64,000 bases of DNA from Valencia hispanica (taxonomy: Eukaryota > Chordata > Actinopteri > Cyprinodontiformes > Valenciidae): positions 14,906,403-14,970,402 of the forward strand of contig OY747702.1 of the NCBI GenBank assembly GCA_963556495.2, read 5' to 3'. Positions 12,311 to 26,639 of the stretch are shown piece by piece. The notes beneath the pieces were generated by a model. The model ran no database searches. It was given only the letters and a program-made list of their open reading frames with translations, and had not been told where the DNA came from. The position numbers and the translations under genes are program-made. Within the stretch, counting starts at the first letter, position 1; each line of letters opens with the position of its first letter.

Positions 12311-13354
12311 CTTTGAAACACCACCGGTGAAGTAAATGAAGTTAGTGTTTTGTTCAAAGTAGTAGTGGGCAATTTAAAAGGTATAAATTAGAAATTATAT
12401 AAATGTAGCCAAAAGTAGAGATTTTGAATATACCAGCCTACCGCGGTTTGTTGTTTTCCATTCAAAAGAAAAGAAACCTGTTGAACTTGAAACATTTTTA
12501 ATTCCAAGATATGCAGGGTTATTTTTTGTGCGATATTAAATGAATAAACAAATAACCAGGAAAGCAGGCAATTTTGAATTTTGTGTTTTCATAACATTTA
12601 GCTTTATTTCTTTAAAATATATTCGTCTGTATTTATGTTATGAGAATTTTTGTGCTTCATTTTTGGAAAAAGATTTGAATATTTTTTTAATGCATTTTGC
12701 ACAGTGAATGAAATTTAAATGGCATTCTAAACTTTTTCGAAGTTGTTCTGCTGCAATATATGTGGGAAGTAGGAATGTTCATAAACAGTCATTTTGACAA
12801 ATACTAAGGAAAGAAAAGAATATATCGCAATAGATATCGTTCTCACACATGCTTTAGATTATATTGTAATATAGATTTGAGGCCATATCGCCCAACCCTA
12901 GTTCAAAGGCAATGTAAGAGTCACATTACTGTTAGCCAAACAGGGTGAGGCGTTTGCATTTCATGAATATTAATGAGTAAGACTCATAATGCTGCTTTTG
13001 TGTATAGTATAATGCCCTGCACTCCTACTACAAATATGTACACGACAACACATTTTTTTTCACTGCCACACACAAGGCATTCATTCAAACTGTACACTGT
13101 ACACTGTAATGGTTTTCTTAGAGAAGAAAGGTTTCTTCCTTGCACCCCTCCCTTGAAAGTATTATTTGTGAAGTTACTTTGATTTTAAGATTTTTGGAGT
13201 CTTCTTTTCGTATCTTGCATTTAACTCGTTTGGATGACCAGACCTGGACATTTTGGCAGTTTTCTTGAATGTCTTCCTGGTGTAAACTATTTTCCGTACA
13301 TGAATGACTGATTTCGGATTATGTTTAGATCTATTTAAATCCCTAACAAGACTC
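12311..13354. other. Unassigned A+T-rich DNA with a possible hAT end near 12.89 kb
   Basis: No gene recognised. The sequence ATATCGCCCAACCCTA at about 12,884-12,899 resembles the end of common fish hAT-like repeats (reverse complement GGGTTGGGCGATAT). A partner end could not be placed. A short block at 12,950-13,000 has a conserved-noncoding look (see findings). Confidence 0.35.
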
Positions 13355-15762
13355 ATTCAAATTCAAATTCAATTCAAATTCAAAAATACTTTATTGATCC
13401 CAGAGGGAAATTAAGTGTTGGTATAGCTCATATAATTAATTCTTTAAGGAGTAGTTGTAGATGATAATGGCTGTGGGCAGGAAGGATTTCCTGTAGCGGT
13501 CTGTATTGCAGCGAAACTGAAGAAGCCTCCGACTGAAGACGCTCTGTTGTTGTATGACTGTCTCATGAAGAGGATGCTCAGGGTTGTCCATAATTTTTTT
13601 GATTTTATGAAGAATCCTTCTTTGCATTATCATCTCCAGATTTTCCACAGTTGTCCCAAGAACAGAACCAGCCTTCTTTATCAGGTTGTTTAGCCTTTTT
13701 AAATCCCTGGCTCTGATGCTGCTACCCCAACAGATGACGGCTGAAGAGATTATACACTCTCCACAACAGACTTGTAGAAGATTTGCAGCATCTTGCTGCA
13801 AACCTTGAAGGACCTAAGCTTCCTCAAGAAGTACAGTCTGCTCTGTCCCTTCTTGTAGACGGCTTCACTGTTGCGCCTCCAGTCCAGTCTGTTGTCAAGG
13901 TGAACTCCGAGGTATTTATTCTCCTCAACCACCTCCACTTCTTCCCCCATGATGGAAACAGTTTTTGACTTATCCCTGTTTCTTCTGAAATCTACAATCA
14001 TCTCCTTTGTTTTGTTCACATTCAAGGTGAGACGATTGTTTCCACACCATGTCACAAAGCGGTCCACCAGCTCTCTGTATTCAGCTTCTTGTCCATCTCT
14101 GATACACCCGACAATTGCAGAGTCATCTGAGTATTTCTGCAGGTGACACGTCTCTGATTTGTACTGGAAGTCTGAGGTGTACAGAGTGAAAAGGAATGGT
14201 GAGAGTACGGTCCCCTGTGGTGCTCCTGTGCTACTGACCACCTGGTTTGACACACAATTCTTCAGTCTCACAAACTGTGGTCTGTTTGTCAGGTAGTCAT
14301 TGATCCAGGCGATTGTTGAGGGCTCCACCTGTGTCTTCAGGAGTTTCTGACAAAGCAAATCAGGCTGAATTGTGTTAAATGCACTAGAGAAATCAAAGAA
14401 CATGATCCTCACAGTGCTGCCTGCTTTGTCCAGATGACAGTGGGTTGGTTGAAGTAGGTGGATGATGGCATCTTCAACTCCAACTCCACAGCGATAAGCA
14501 AACTGCAGTGGGTCCTGATACGTTCTTGTTTGCTTACTCAGGGGGGCCAACAGGAGTCTTTCCAGGACCTTCATGATGTGGGATGTCAGGGCAACGGGTC
14601 TATAGTCATTGATGACTGATGGGTGAGTTCTCTTTGGTACTGGAACAAGGCAGGATGTCTTCCACAACACTGGAACCTTCTCCTGAGTTAGGCTAAGGTT
14701 GAAGATGTGCTGCAGAATCCCACAGAGCTGCTCTGCACGGGCCTTCAGGACTCTGGGGCTGACACCATCTGGACCTGCAGCCTTGTTCCGGTTCAGTTTC
14801 TCCAGCTGCCTCTTCACCTGACTTTTGGAGACAGACAAGGGGGAGGGGGAGGCAAAGGGGGTAGCAGCACCTCCTGACTTTGTTGAAGTCAAACTTGTGG
14901 AATTAGAAGAGTCCATGGCTGAGGTGAAGGATAAAACATCCGAGGTGTAACAGGGAAACTGTTGATCAGAGGAGAGTGGGATGTCTGTTTGGCTGGGAAC
15001 AGGAGAGGTGGATGCTGAGCTAGTTCCTGAACTGAACCTGTTGAAGAATATGTTCAGTTCATTGGCTCTGTCCAGACTTCCATCTATCCAATCCTTCCTG
15101 TCCTTAAAACCTGTGATCTTTCTCATTCCTGACCAGACATCTCGGATATTGTTCCTCTCTAGTTTGTTCTCCAGCTTCTTCCTGTATGCCTCCTTGCTGT
15201 CTCTGATCTTGACCTTAAGTTGCTTCTGTATACTCCTCAATAATTCCCTGTCTCCCTCCCTGAAGGCTCTTTTTTTCTTGTTTAGCAGTTCCTTCAGGTC
15301 ACTGGTGATCCAGGGTTTGTTATTCGGGAAGCATCTCACTGTTCTGGTGGGGATGATGTTGTCCACACATAAGTTTATATAGTCAGTCACACACTCAGTC
15401 ATGGCATTGATGTCCTCTCCATGTGCTTGGCAAAGAGTCATCCAGTCTGTGGTTGCAAAACAACCCTGCAGGGCTTCTTCAGCTTCCTGTGACCATTTTC
15501 TCACAGTTCGTTTTGTCACAGGTTGCCTCTGAACAAGGGGTTTATATTCTGAACATAGAAAAACAAGATTGTGATCTGATTGTCCCAGAGGAGGTCTTGG
15601 TTTGGACGTGTATGAATCCTTTACATTTGCATAAAACAAATCCAAGGTCCTATTTTCTCTTGTAGAGCAGCTGACAAACTGTTGAAATGTTGGAAGTGTA
15701 GTAGAGAGTGAGGCATGATTAAAATCACCAGATATTGCCACAAATGCATTGGAAGGTGCTAC
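13355..15762 (-). mobile_element. 5'-truncated non-LTR retrotransposon (CR1/L2/Rex1-type LINE)
   Basis: The element lies on the minus strand. Its 3' end is at low coordinates, with a tail of GAATTT-type short repeats (13,355-13,385) next to CTTTATTGATCCCAGAGGG, a terminus frequent in teleost CR1/L2/Rex1-like LINEs. It encodes the C-terminal part of an AP-type endonuclease and a complete reverse transcriptase. Homology to known LINE endonuclease starts at about residue 33 of the open frame (near 15,760), so the 5' end was lost, as is usual on target-primed insertion. The precise clade is uncertain. Confidence 0.85.
13436..15762 (-). pseudogene. LINE ORF2: endonuclease (partial) and reverse transcriptase, one frameshift
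   Basis: A 701-codon frame (13750-15855) is uninterrupted. Residues 1-32 look like flanking sequence. Endonuclease motifs follow: SGDFNH (residues 42-47), NRTLDL (68-73) and SDH (93-95). Reverse transcriptase blocks are in order: AAGPDGVSP, INDYRPVALTS, FFDFSSAFN (motif A, about 14,380-14,403), GAPQGTVLSP (motif B) and YSDD (motif C, about residue 574, both catalytic Asp intact). The C-terminus continues in another frame (13436-13801: ICWGSSIRARDLKRL through the IMDNPEHPLH region), so a small insertion near 13,755 breaks the gene. The lost endonuclease N-terminus also makes it non-functional. Otherwise it is notably well preserved, suggesting a recent insertion. Confidence 0.85.
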
Positions 15763-17042
15763 AATTGTTATTCCAAAGGCCTCATCCACTTTCAATCCCA
15801 CCACTCCCACCTCAAAAAAGTCAGGTGCACACCAAACTAAATGACCGTTAAGCAAAATGCTGAGTATGTTATTATTATGTACATATTTAATATTAGCAAT
15901 TTTGATTGAGGGAAAAATGGCAGTCCTAATTTAATTCTCACCAAAAACTCATTTCTAATGGACATTTTAAAAGTGCTTCTTCTCAGTTTATATTGTTTGT
16001 TTAAACCACAATACTTTTTGTTATTGTTAAAATTTATATTTAAAATCAATATGTCCAAATCTGTCAAAAAAAGACACAAACACTCTTACATGGTATCCTA
16101 ATTTTTCACAACTGCAAGTCAACTTCTAAAGAAAAAAAAAGCAAATTAAGATGAAAGACACATCTAAAAGCAAAAAATAGGGGGTAAAAGGTCGGTACAA
16201 AGTGTAGTTAGGTGTTAGGGTAAATGGCTTTTCACTGTGCAAGTCTTCGGGGGGGTAAAGAAAAAAAATGGAGGGTGAAATAGATGTGACACTCGTGAAC
16301 CTTGTCTCTGACCTTCCGTGCGAGTGTATATTGCTCGCGTGTGTTTATGTGCATTAAATCTGAGGGGAAGGGGATGGTGAGCTGAGAGGGTGAAAAGAGA
16401 GTGGCAGATTGAATCCATGGGGAGTCTAAATGGACGGGTGCACAAGTGGGACAGTGTGTGTGTGTGTGTGTGTGAAGATAGCTGCTAAGCAATCCAAGGA
16501 AGGACAATTAAAGGATAGCGAGTGTGTCTGTTTCTGTGTTTAAACGATGGCTACAGTACTGTTTAGCTTTTTATTGACGTAGTAATTACCAGTGAATAAT
16601 GGGGGCCGTGTGTGGATGAATGAGTGAGCATGTGTATCAGGTGTATTCAGTTGGGGAGACTTGCTATTGGCATTCTAATTAGACTGAAAGACATACTCCC
16701 CCTACCAAGATCAGAGGAGCTCTGCACCATGGCAGGTGGGTGATACGGCACTGATCTCTATCCACCATGTTGGCTCCACCTGGGTGGAGGTTAAATGCTT
16801 AGTGCAGATTAGTCTGGCGTTAAATGCCATTTTCAAGTGGTTACAGAGTGGTAGATCAGAAAGCACAGGATCTGTTTAGCATCCATATCACTCGGATTGT
16901 GTGTGCATTAGATAAGCCAAGCAATGGGAGATTTTAGGTTTACCCGTTGTTTTGTTCTTTGTTGTTCAGAAGAAAGGATTCATAATGATTCAAATTACTT
17001 ATAAATGTCACTGTAAGTAATGTAACTCTTAGAAGCTCACAG
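15763..17042. other. Unassigned A+T-rich DNA with (GT)n
   Basis: Contains a (GT)n run at about 16,455-16,474. No gene recognised; frames at 16,215-16,507 are CA/TG-biased and featureless. Confidence 0.4.
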
Positions 17043-17280
17043 TCATCCATCCATCCATTATCTGTACCCGTCCATCCTATGCAGGTGTTTCACCTAAGGG
17101 AAAAAAGAGACCAATTCACCTAACACGTCATGTTTTTGGACTCTGGGAGGAAGCTGGAGTACCCGGAGAGAATCCACCCACACACAGGGAGAACATGCAA
17201 AGACCCCAGGCCAAGATTCAAACCCAGGTCTTCTTGCTGCAAGGCAACAGTGCTACCAACTGCGCCACTGTGCAGCGGCT
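17043..17280 (+). repeat. CATCC-type fish interspersed repeat, near complete
   Basis: Starts CATCCATCCATCCATTATC and has TTTTTGGACTCTGGGAGGAA, GGAGTACCCGGAGAG, GGGAGAACATGCAAA and CAAGGCAACAGTGCTACCAA toward the end. The same order is seen at 62.69 kb. Very abundant in teleosts. No coding capacity; classification left open. Confidence 0.75.
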
Positions 17281-17284
17281 CAGT

Positions 17285-17520
17285 CATATTCAACAAATTA
17301 GAATAATATTGAGAATTTCATTTATTTCAGTGACTCAATTTACTAAGTAAAACATATTATGGATTAATTACATACCAACTGATGTTTTCATCCTTTCTAT
17401 TTGTTAATTATGACAATTTTCCACTTACAGCTAATACAAACATGCCATTTAAGATTAGAATACTTTATCAGACCAATGAAAAAAGAAATACAAGAATGTG
17501 GGCTTAATAAAAGTTGTTTT
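17285..17520 (+). repeat. Possible Tc1/mariner-derived fragment
   Basis: The sequence CAACAAATTAGAATAATATT, then TTTCATTTATTTCAGTGA and a TTAGAATACTTTATC block resemble the termini of a fish Tc1/mariner repeat beginning near CAAATTAGAATATTGTG. No transposase remnant is visible. Confidence 0.35.
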
Positions 17521-20029
17521 ATGCCTGCTTAAAGGTTGTTATTTTCAAAAGATACTTTTAATTTGGCAAACAAGCCTCATCAGAACACAAACTCAAATGT
17601 ATATAATATGACTGTAATTGCTAGAAATACCCAAATACAATTACTAAATCATACAATCACAAAAAGCTATGGTTGTTTCTGGACTCACTTGCACAGTTAG
17701 CTACCATGTCAAAAGTAATGCTAAGTTAGTACCAAATCCACTGATGTAAGGCTAATATACAGTCATATTCATTACATTTGAATATGCCTAATATGGAAAC
17801 TATTATTCATTGCTGATGATTAGCATTCGTGTCTTGATATATAATTCTCGGAAGCAAATAAGATGTGCATGCTTAACATAACAGCAAGAGGCAATAAATT
17901 GCTCACACATATATTCTCCACGCTCGTACGAAAGAAATAGCTGTTCTTTTCATTGTAACTGCCTCTGTGAAACTTCAACAAAGTAACTTCCTACAGTGGC
18001 AACAACAGCAAGCCAGACTTTTTTCACTGGAGTTGTACTGAACTTAAACTCTCTCGTTCAGTTTGAGGCAGTCTGAAGCAGAAAGTTCCATTAAACCATT
18101 CCACAAAGTGCAGACTTTTGTTGCAGACATATTGGAAAGATGTTTGCTTGGCGAACCTCACCGTTCCCAGGAGTGGAAAATGTAGGGTTATTGGTTCACT
18201 GTTCCATGATGTCTTTGAAGTATGAGCCATTGCGTGGGAAATATTTGGTTATAATATTGTCCGTATCAGTCTGAAATCTGTCCAAAAACTCAGCCCACCT
18301 AAAGCGCTGTGTTTGGCCCGGCCTACATTTAGCCGAGCCAATGGTAGACCTGCTGATGGAGTGTGGCTAGTCCAACCTGCCGAGCAAAAATGTTGCTACT
18401 GCTATGGTTTGTCTAGATTTCTAGGCTACCAAAACACCTCACTGATACTGAAAATGGTTTGGGTCCTTTTTACTTAGCTTCCACACCAAAGGGGGTGTAG
18501 TCGGCACACCCAGGTAGGGCTTAGATGGAGAAAATATTGTATTTTTCCATTTCAGAGCTGATCCAGCTGATAAATTACAGATTCTGTCACCAGCTAGGTA
18601 TATCGCTTCTCATTACTAGGGTTTGCGTTAACCGAATAGTTTCTGTATTTGACCATTTTAAAAAAAATGGTTGTGGCAGCAGAGTGTGGATTCAGCCTCC
18701 AGAACATCTAAACCCCCACGAGAAGTCAAAAGCAGTCAAAAGACAAAAACCTCTGCAGCAATCCTACAATTTGATGACGCACAAGTGGGTGAGCATTTCA
18801 GTTCCACGTGGAGCAGGAAGACGTTGAGAGACTGCATTCAGGCCACACCCTCGGTGCAGCTTTTTCGGATTGAATATTATTTGAAATAAATTAAAAATCT
18901 AGATTTTTAGAGACTAACTTTTAGAGACTAACTAATATTATTGAATATTTTATAAATTTAAAAATTGACCGTTGAAAAATTGATTATGACAGGATTTTTT
19001 TTTTACCCAGTCGGTCAAAATGGTGGCTAGCAAAAGTATGTAGCGCAACCGCTGCTCATTACACACAAAACTACATCTGCTTTTCATTTCTATAATAAGT
19101 GAGAAAAAAAAATTGCGTGAGCCCCTCTCATGTATGCACAAATAAGATCAGTGCTCCCATAGTTTTCAGTTGCTTCCAAAACTTTGCATTGAACTACCAT
19201 CCTCTTTGAGATTGAATGTATATGGCAACAGTTTGTTAGAGAATTATACCCTCACTCGGCTGGAGCTGCTTCATGTCAGTCGGACACGTTCGAGTGGAGC
19301 AAGATATCCAACAGCTTTTTTTAGATGTTAAAACTTGCTTGAAATAAGCTACAAACCCTTCCCCATGAAAGCACCAATAGAGGCCCATACAATGAGCTCC
19401 ACATATAGTAAACTTCTACATGCAAAAAGACAATTGTTCGTAAACCATAGTATTTATTCTCTTGTGTTCAGATTCAGATGTTTTTTCCTGAGCTTTTGGC
19501 TTTGAAGGTTCTAACATTTGCCCTGAAGTCGCCTTCCTCTTTGTCTCTCCTGTGTCTTTGCGCCTTTCCTCGCCCACTCTCTCATTTTTTTCCCCCTGCG
19601 TTCTTTTTCAATACAACTTGACAGGGAATCATTAGCCGCATAATGAAAAGCAGCAGACCAGTAATATATACCATCACCGTCTATTAGAGCCTCCTTAGCC
19701 TAAAGCCCTTGAATGTAAATGAGGCTATGTTACGGTCTTTTCAAGTCAGAGTGGATAGCAGTGTTAAAAATGCTTTTAGGACACAACACAGACAGTAATT
19801 GATGTTGTCTTTGCTGTATGTGATGAAAATGGATGAATAATTGTTTATTCGTTTTTTTTTTTAGGGAAATGACATGGCTCTCACCTATAAAGCTATTTGA
19901 GAGATGCACTATCTCTGGTGTATCAATGTGCTAAATAATACATGTCATTCATAAGGCCCATATGTCTCAGTGAGATTACATGTTGGAATAGTAAATGGAG
20001 AAAAAAAAGCAGCGAATGATTTTGAGATC
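17521..20029. other. Unassigned; possible hAT remnant at 18.6-19.1 kb
   Basis: No gene recognised. The segment 18,660-18,700 (GTGGATTCAGCCTCCA) recurs in inverted orientation at about 61.2 kb. It lies beside A+T-rich AATATT-type sequence, which would fit a decayed hAT family, but the evidence is thin. An unbroken non-repetitive block at 19.62-19.74 kb is discussed in findings. Confidence 0.3.
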
Positions 20030-20051
20030 CCTCCATCCATCCATCCATCCC

Positions 20052-20084
<33 letters not shown>

Positions 20085-20165
20085 CCATCCATCCATCCAT
20101 CCATCCATCCATCCATCCATCCATCCATCCATCCATCCATCCATCCATCCATCCATCCATCCATC
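20030..20165 (+). repeat. (CATC)n microsatellite
   Basis: About 34 CATC units with a few CCTC/CGTC variants. It forms the expanded 5' tip of a CATCC-type repeat that continues to about 20,270. The Ile-His-Pro-Ser and Met-Asp-Gly-Trp frames across it are repeat artefacts. Confidence 0.95.
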
Positions 20166-20270
20166 ACCACTTGTCAAGGCAGGGTAGCTGGGGGGCTGGC
20201 GCCTATCTCCTTCAGACATTGGCTGAGAGGCAAGGTACAACCTGGATAGGATGCCAGACTATAATGTCTT
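20166..20270 (+). repeat. CATCC-type repeat, 5' portion
   Basis: Follows the CATC array with GGGGGCTGGCGCCTATCTCC, GGCTGAGAGGCAAGGTACAA and CCTGGATAGGATGCCAG, the conserved first third of the family. The 3' part is missing. Confidence 0.65.
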
Positions 20271-21744
20271 ATGCTACTGGCTACTGGCAGAAACAGTGTT
20301 TGTATCAGCCCAATACGTTGACTTGGAGAGACATGTTTACTGGGATGCGGGAGATTGGGAGGAGGTAACGGATTTGCTAAAAGGGGTTCGGACAGCTGTT
20401 ATAAATGCTTGCAGTTCTAGTTTAAAAATTTTCTCTGTATCACCCTCCAAAATGTTTACTTTGACTTGTCATGTAAGGAAAACACAGATATAAACACAAA
20501 ACAACACCAGACTCCTGCAGAAAATGTCATTAAAATCAAATACACCCTTCATGCGTGTGTCCCTTCATTCACACCAAGCTCACCACAGTGGTGTGTAAGG
20601 GGGAAAGATTGAAAAACTATTACCTGAAATGCGATCTCTGTGTCTCTATGGACATTGCAATCTTTCCCTCTGTCCACGGACCCCCCCACCCCTTCACTTG
20701 TTCCATATTCACACAGCTACACAGTGACATACACACCCACGCGAGTGCACAAATAAAATCCATTTTCTCGGCTCTGTCCCAGTACTGCAGAGCTGTTATT
20801 GAGGAGCTGAGGGGGCTCATGGAAAGTGAGACTGAAGAGGCTGGTGGGTTGATAGAGATGGTGAAGCACATGGAAGAGAGCGGCAGAGGGACAGATACAG
20901 GGTGTATGGCTGACTTTAACCTCTGTATTTGCTGAGGATGGAGCTGAACACTGAATGACTCCTGAAGAATCCCACATTACCAGAGAGCTTGTGTTATACA
21001 GAATCAGCTGACCATCAGAGCACTAAAATACTCTACATAAGAGCCTTCGGTATGGGCTGTTTACAGTCTATATGGAGGGAAGTGTTTTTGAGGCAAATAA
21101 AAGGCGTAGTTTAAGAACTAAATTCAGCTCGGGCAAGAAGAAGAGATACTTTATCTTCCCTTATGTGGATGTTATGAAAGTTTAGCATTATGTAAGGAAC
21201 TATAAATGTTTCTCTACAGTATTCAGTGTGAATCATACAGTATGGTGAGATGGTAAAAAAGCTGGCCAAAGACTCCATATGTAGCATAATCCCAAACTGA
21301 AAAAAATAAAAACCCTTAATTGAGGTACACAGTATTTAGTGGGTAAAAAAAACACTTACAGACATAACTGATTTAATAAAAAAATATTTTTTGTGATTGT
21401 TTTTTTCGTACCCCTGCTTTTATTTCTCTTCTTCCTCCAAAATAGAAAAACGCATTCTCCTAAGACGTGTAACAAGGTTGTAGCATACAATGCTCACTGT
21501 CTCTATGAAATCCAGAGTCCTCAGCTTCTTTTGATTCAGCTGACCTCACAGGTTTTCTTTCAGATTTAGATGTGGAGACTGTAATGAACATGAAACAAGT
21601 TGATTTTGTGTATATTAAATCATTGTGTGGCCAAATGTTCTGGTATTTCAGACAGTTTATCATGCTATGCACTTTAGAAGAGTTTATTTTCACAAAATCA
21701 TGCTTTGTTTTACAAAAAACAGTTTGTTGCTGAAAAGATAGATC
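20271..21744. other. Unassigned sequence
   Basis: The longest frame is 126 codons (20555-20935, +) with no recognised domain; antisense frames overlap it. No splice-site-bounded conserved exon could be argued. No gene is called. Confidence 0.4.
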
Positions 21745-22373
21745 TTAAGCCTAGTTTATACTTCTCCGTCAGCAAGTTGGCACCCACACGCACACGTATT
21801 GACAGAGGCATTTTCCTTTTGCACTTCTCCGTTGGTGTGTCAACGTTGCAAAGCAATTCCCCACCAGGACAGCAGGGGGTGCAGACCTTTTCTGGCTGGT
21901 CTGCCTACCATTGCAGTGACGTCTCTGGTCGACGATAGTTCATTTACTTCAGCTTGTCAACTCACATCCACTTAAGGAGCAATGGCTGACAGAGAATGAG
22001 TTTTGATTGAGTTGGAAAGTTTTTTTACTACATGTACAGCTTATTGAAACTCTAAAAACACATGTAAACAAATAAACATACACAGCGGGTTTTTTGTTTT
22101 TGTTTGTTCTCCACACCTCCTGGTGTTCAAAATCGCCAAAAGACCATATTAGATAAACTGGTCTTGCAATATAAAGCATCTAGTGGCCAAAAGCTGCATT
22201 GACTTACAAATTCTGGGGCTGATGTTGGCCTGACCAATCACAGACATGCGCTCTCCATTGCGATCAACAGATAGTTAATAAACTGCATGCATGTCAGAGA
22301 GCCTTTGTGTCGACGGATAATGGCGCTACCTGTCTCCACACCTCTGCAGACGGAGAAGCATAAGCTAGGCTTA
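21745..22373 (+). mobile_element. MITE with good terminal inverted repeats (AAGCCTAGTTTATACTTC)
   Basis: The left end TTAAGCCTAGTTTATACTTC, then TCCGTC, matches the inverted right end GACGGAGAAGCATAAGCTAG, then GCTTA. The ends agree in most positions over about 25 bp. The interior is about 0.6 kb without a transposase. Fish carry abundant MITEs with this end, which I associate with Harbinger-like elements; that assignment is from memory. The target duplication is ambiguous because the ends are themselves near-palindromic. Confidence 0.75.
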
Positions 22374-22401
22374 TCTGACCAAAGTGCATGGCTCTAGTTC
22401 T

Positions 22402-22887
22402 GGCCCTTTTCCACTCACACCTACTCAGTGTGGCTTGACTCGGCTCTAAATGGTTGGGTTTTCCACTACATGGTACCAGCCCATTTTTTAGAACCTGCAT
22501 CACTAGAGTTCCAAGTGTGCAGAGTTGGGCTGCAAACGTGACATCAGACAACCGTCAGTCACTGATTGGCCTGGGGGTGGAGTCACTTGTTGCTTCACAA
22601 GGGAGTCTCCCTCACAATAATCCGATGCACCATTTGTAAAAACTCATAACAGCAATTGAGTGTATTTTGAGCTATGTTCAACATAACTTCCATGTCCTCC
22701 ATTTTGTGTTGTGTTGTGTTTGTATACAGATCATGTTGCACTACTTTTTAGACTCTGGGACCGCCCAGGTATATGACAAACCCACCCACTAGAATAAGTA
22801 TTCAATTGTAATGGAAAACCACCTGAACTGTGTATAGTAGAGTTGAGCCGAGTTAAACCACAGTGCTGAGTGGTAGTGGAAGCAGGT
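22402..22887 (+). mobile_element. MITE with inverted ends (CCCTTTTCCACT...GAGTCGAGCC type)
   Basis: The left end has GGCCCTTTTCCACTCACACC and CTTGACTCGGCTC. The right end has GAGCCGAGTTAAACCACAG and GAGTGGTAGTGGAAGCAGGT, an inverted, diverged copy. About 490 bp with no coding frame. It lies 29 bp from the previous MITE. Confidence 0.65.
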
Positions 22888-23239
22888 AAATACACTTCCA
22901 GCACAGCAGTAGTTTCAAGCTCCACTCCTCAAGGGCCAGTGTTCTGCAAAATATAGATTTCTTTATTTTTCAAAACACCGAAAATCAAACAACTATGTCT
23001 TTAACAAGAATCTGTGAATTTTTATCCATCTTAATTTTTAGGATGTAGATTTCATCTAAATGTTGTTGTAGAGACTTGGTTATTCCAAGAGGCCACTCTT
23101 TCCTTTACCAACAGTGGAAACCAATGTGTTCATATCTGTGCACCACAAACGTTGCTTAAGTCGCCTAAGAAAACAATTAATTATCTCAAAATGTTTAATT
23201 ATGGCTGTCCATGCATACTGTCCATGCAACTATCCAATC
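22888..23239. other. Unassigned sequence
   Basis: Nothing recognised. Confidence 0.4.
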
Positions 23240-23455
23240 TCCTTTTTTACTGTTGTTTTTAACTGTGTGTGCGCATGGGAGTTGGGTTGGGGGGAGGGGG
23301 TTATAACTGTGATCATGCTTTTAAATCTGTGGGGGGAGGGAAGGGCATGTGGTTTTATGTTGGGTCATTTTAATCTGTAAAGCACTTTGTGATGCAACTT
23401 ATTGTATGAAAAGCGCTTTAAATAAATAAATAAAATATAAATAAATAAATAAAGT
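23240..23455 (+). repeat. LINE 3' tail (L2-like), plus strand
   Basis: The stretch ends with TAAAGCACTTTGTGATGC, AAAAGCGCTTTAAATAAA and an (AAAT)n tail, the classic 3' end of a fish L2-like LINE. Only untranslated sequence remains. Confidence 0.55.
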
Positions 23456-23557
23456 TTGATTTGATATTCACTCAGCGTAAAGTAATTCATGTTCAAAGTT
23501 TACAAAGTAGATCTCAGTGATTCTGTTTGCCCAGCTGGGTATGCCTTTCCTCTTGAG

Positions 23558-26639
<3,082 letters not shown>

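Noticed and set aside
14981..15382. 133-codon plus-strand frame
   Set aside because: Antisense shadow of the LINE reverse transcriptase gene on the minus strand.
20030..20165. Possible CRISPR-like regular array
   Set aside because: A simple tetranucleotide microsatellite with no spacers; the DNA is eukaryotic.
19923..20368. His-Pro-Ser-Ile and Met-Asp-Gly-Trp open frames
   Set aside because: Translation of the (CATC)n array in various frames.
20555..20935. 126-codon frame as a host exon
   Set aside because: No recognised domain, and antisense frames of similar length overlap it; coding cannot be argued from sequence alone.
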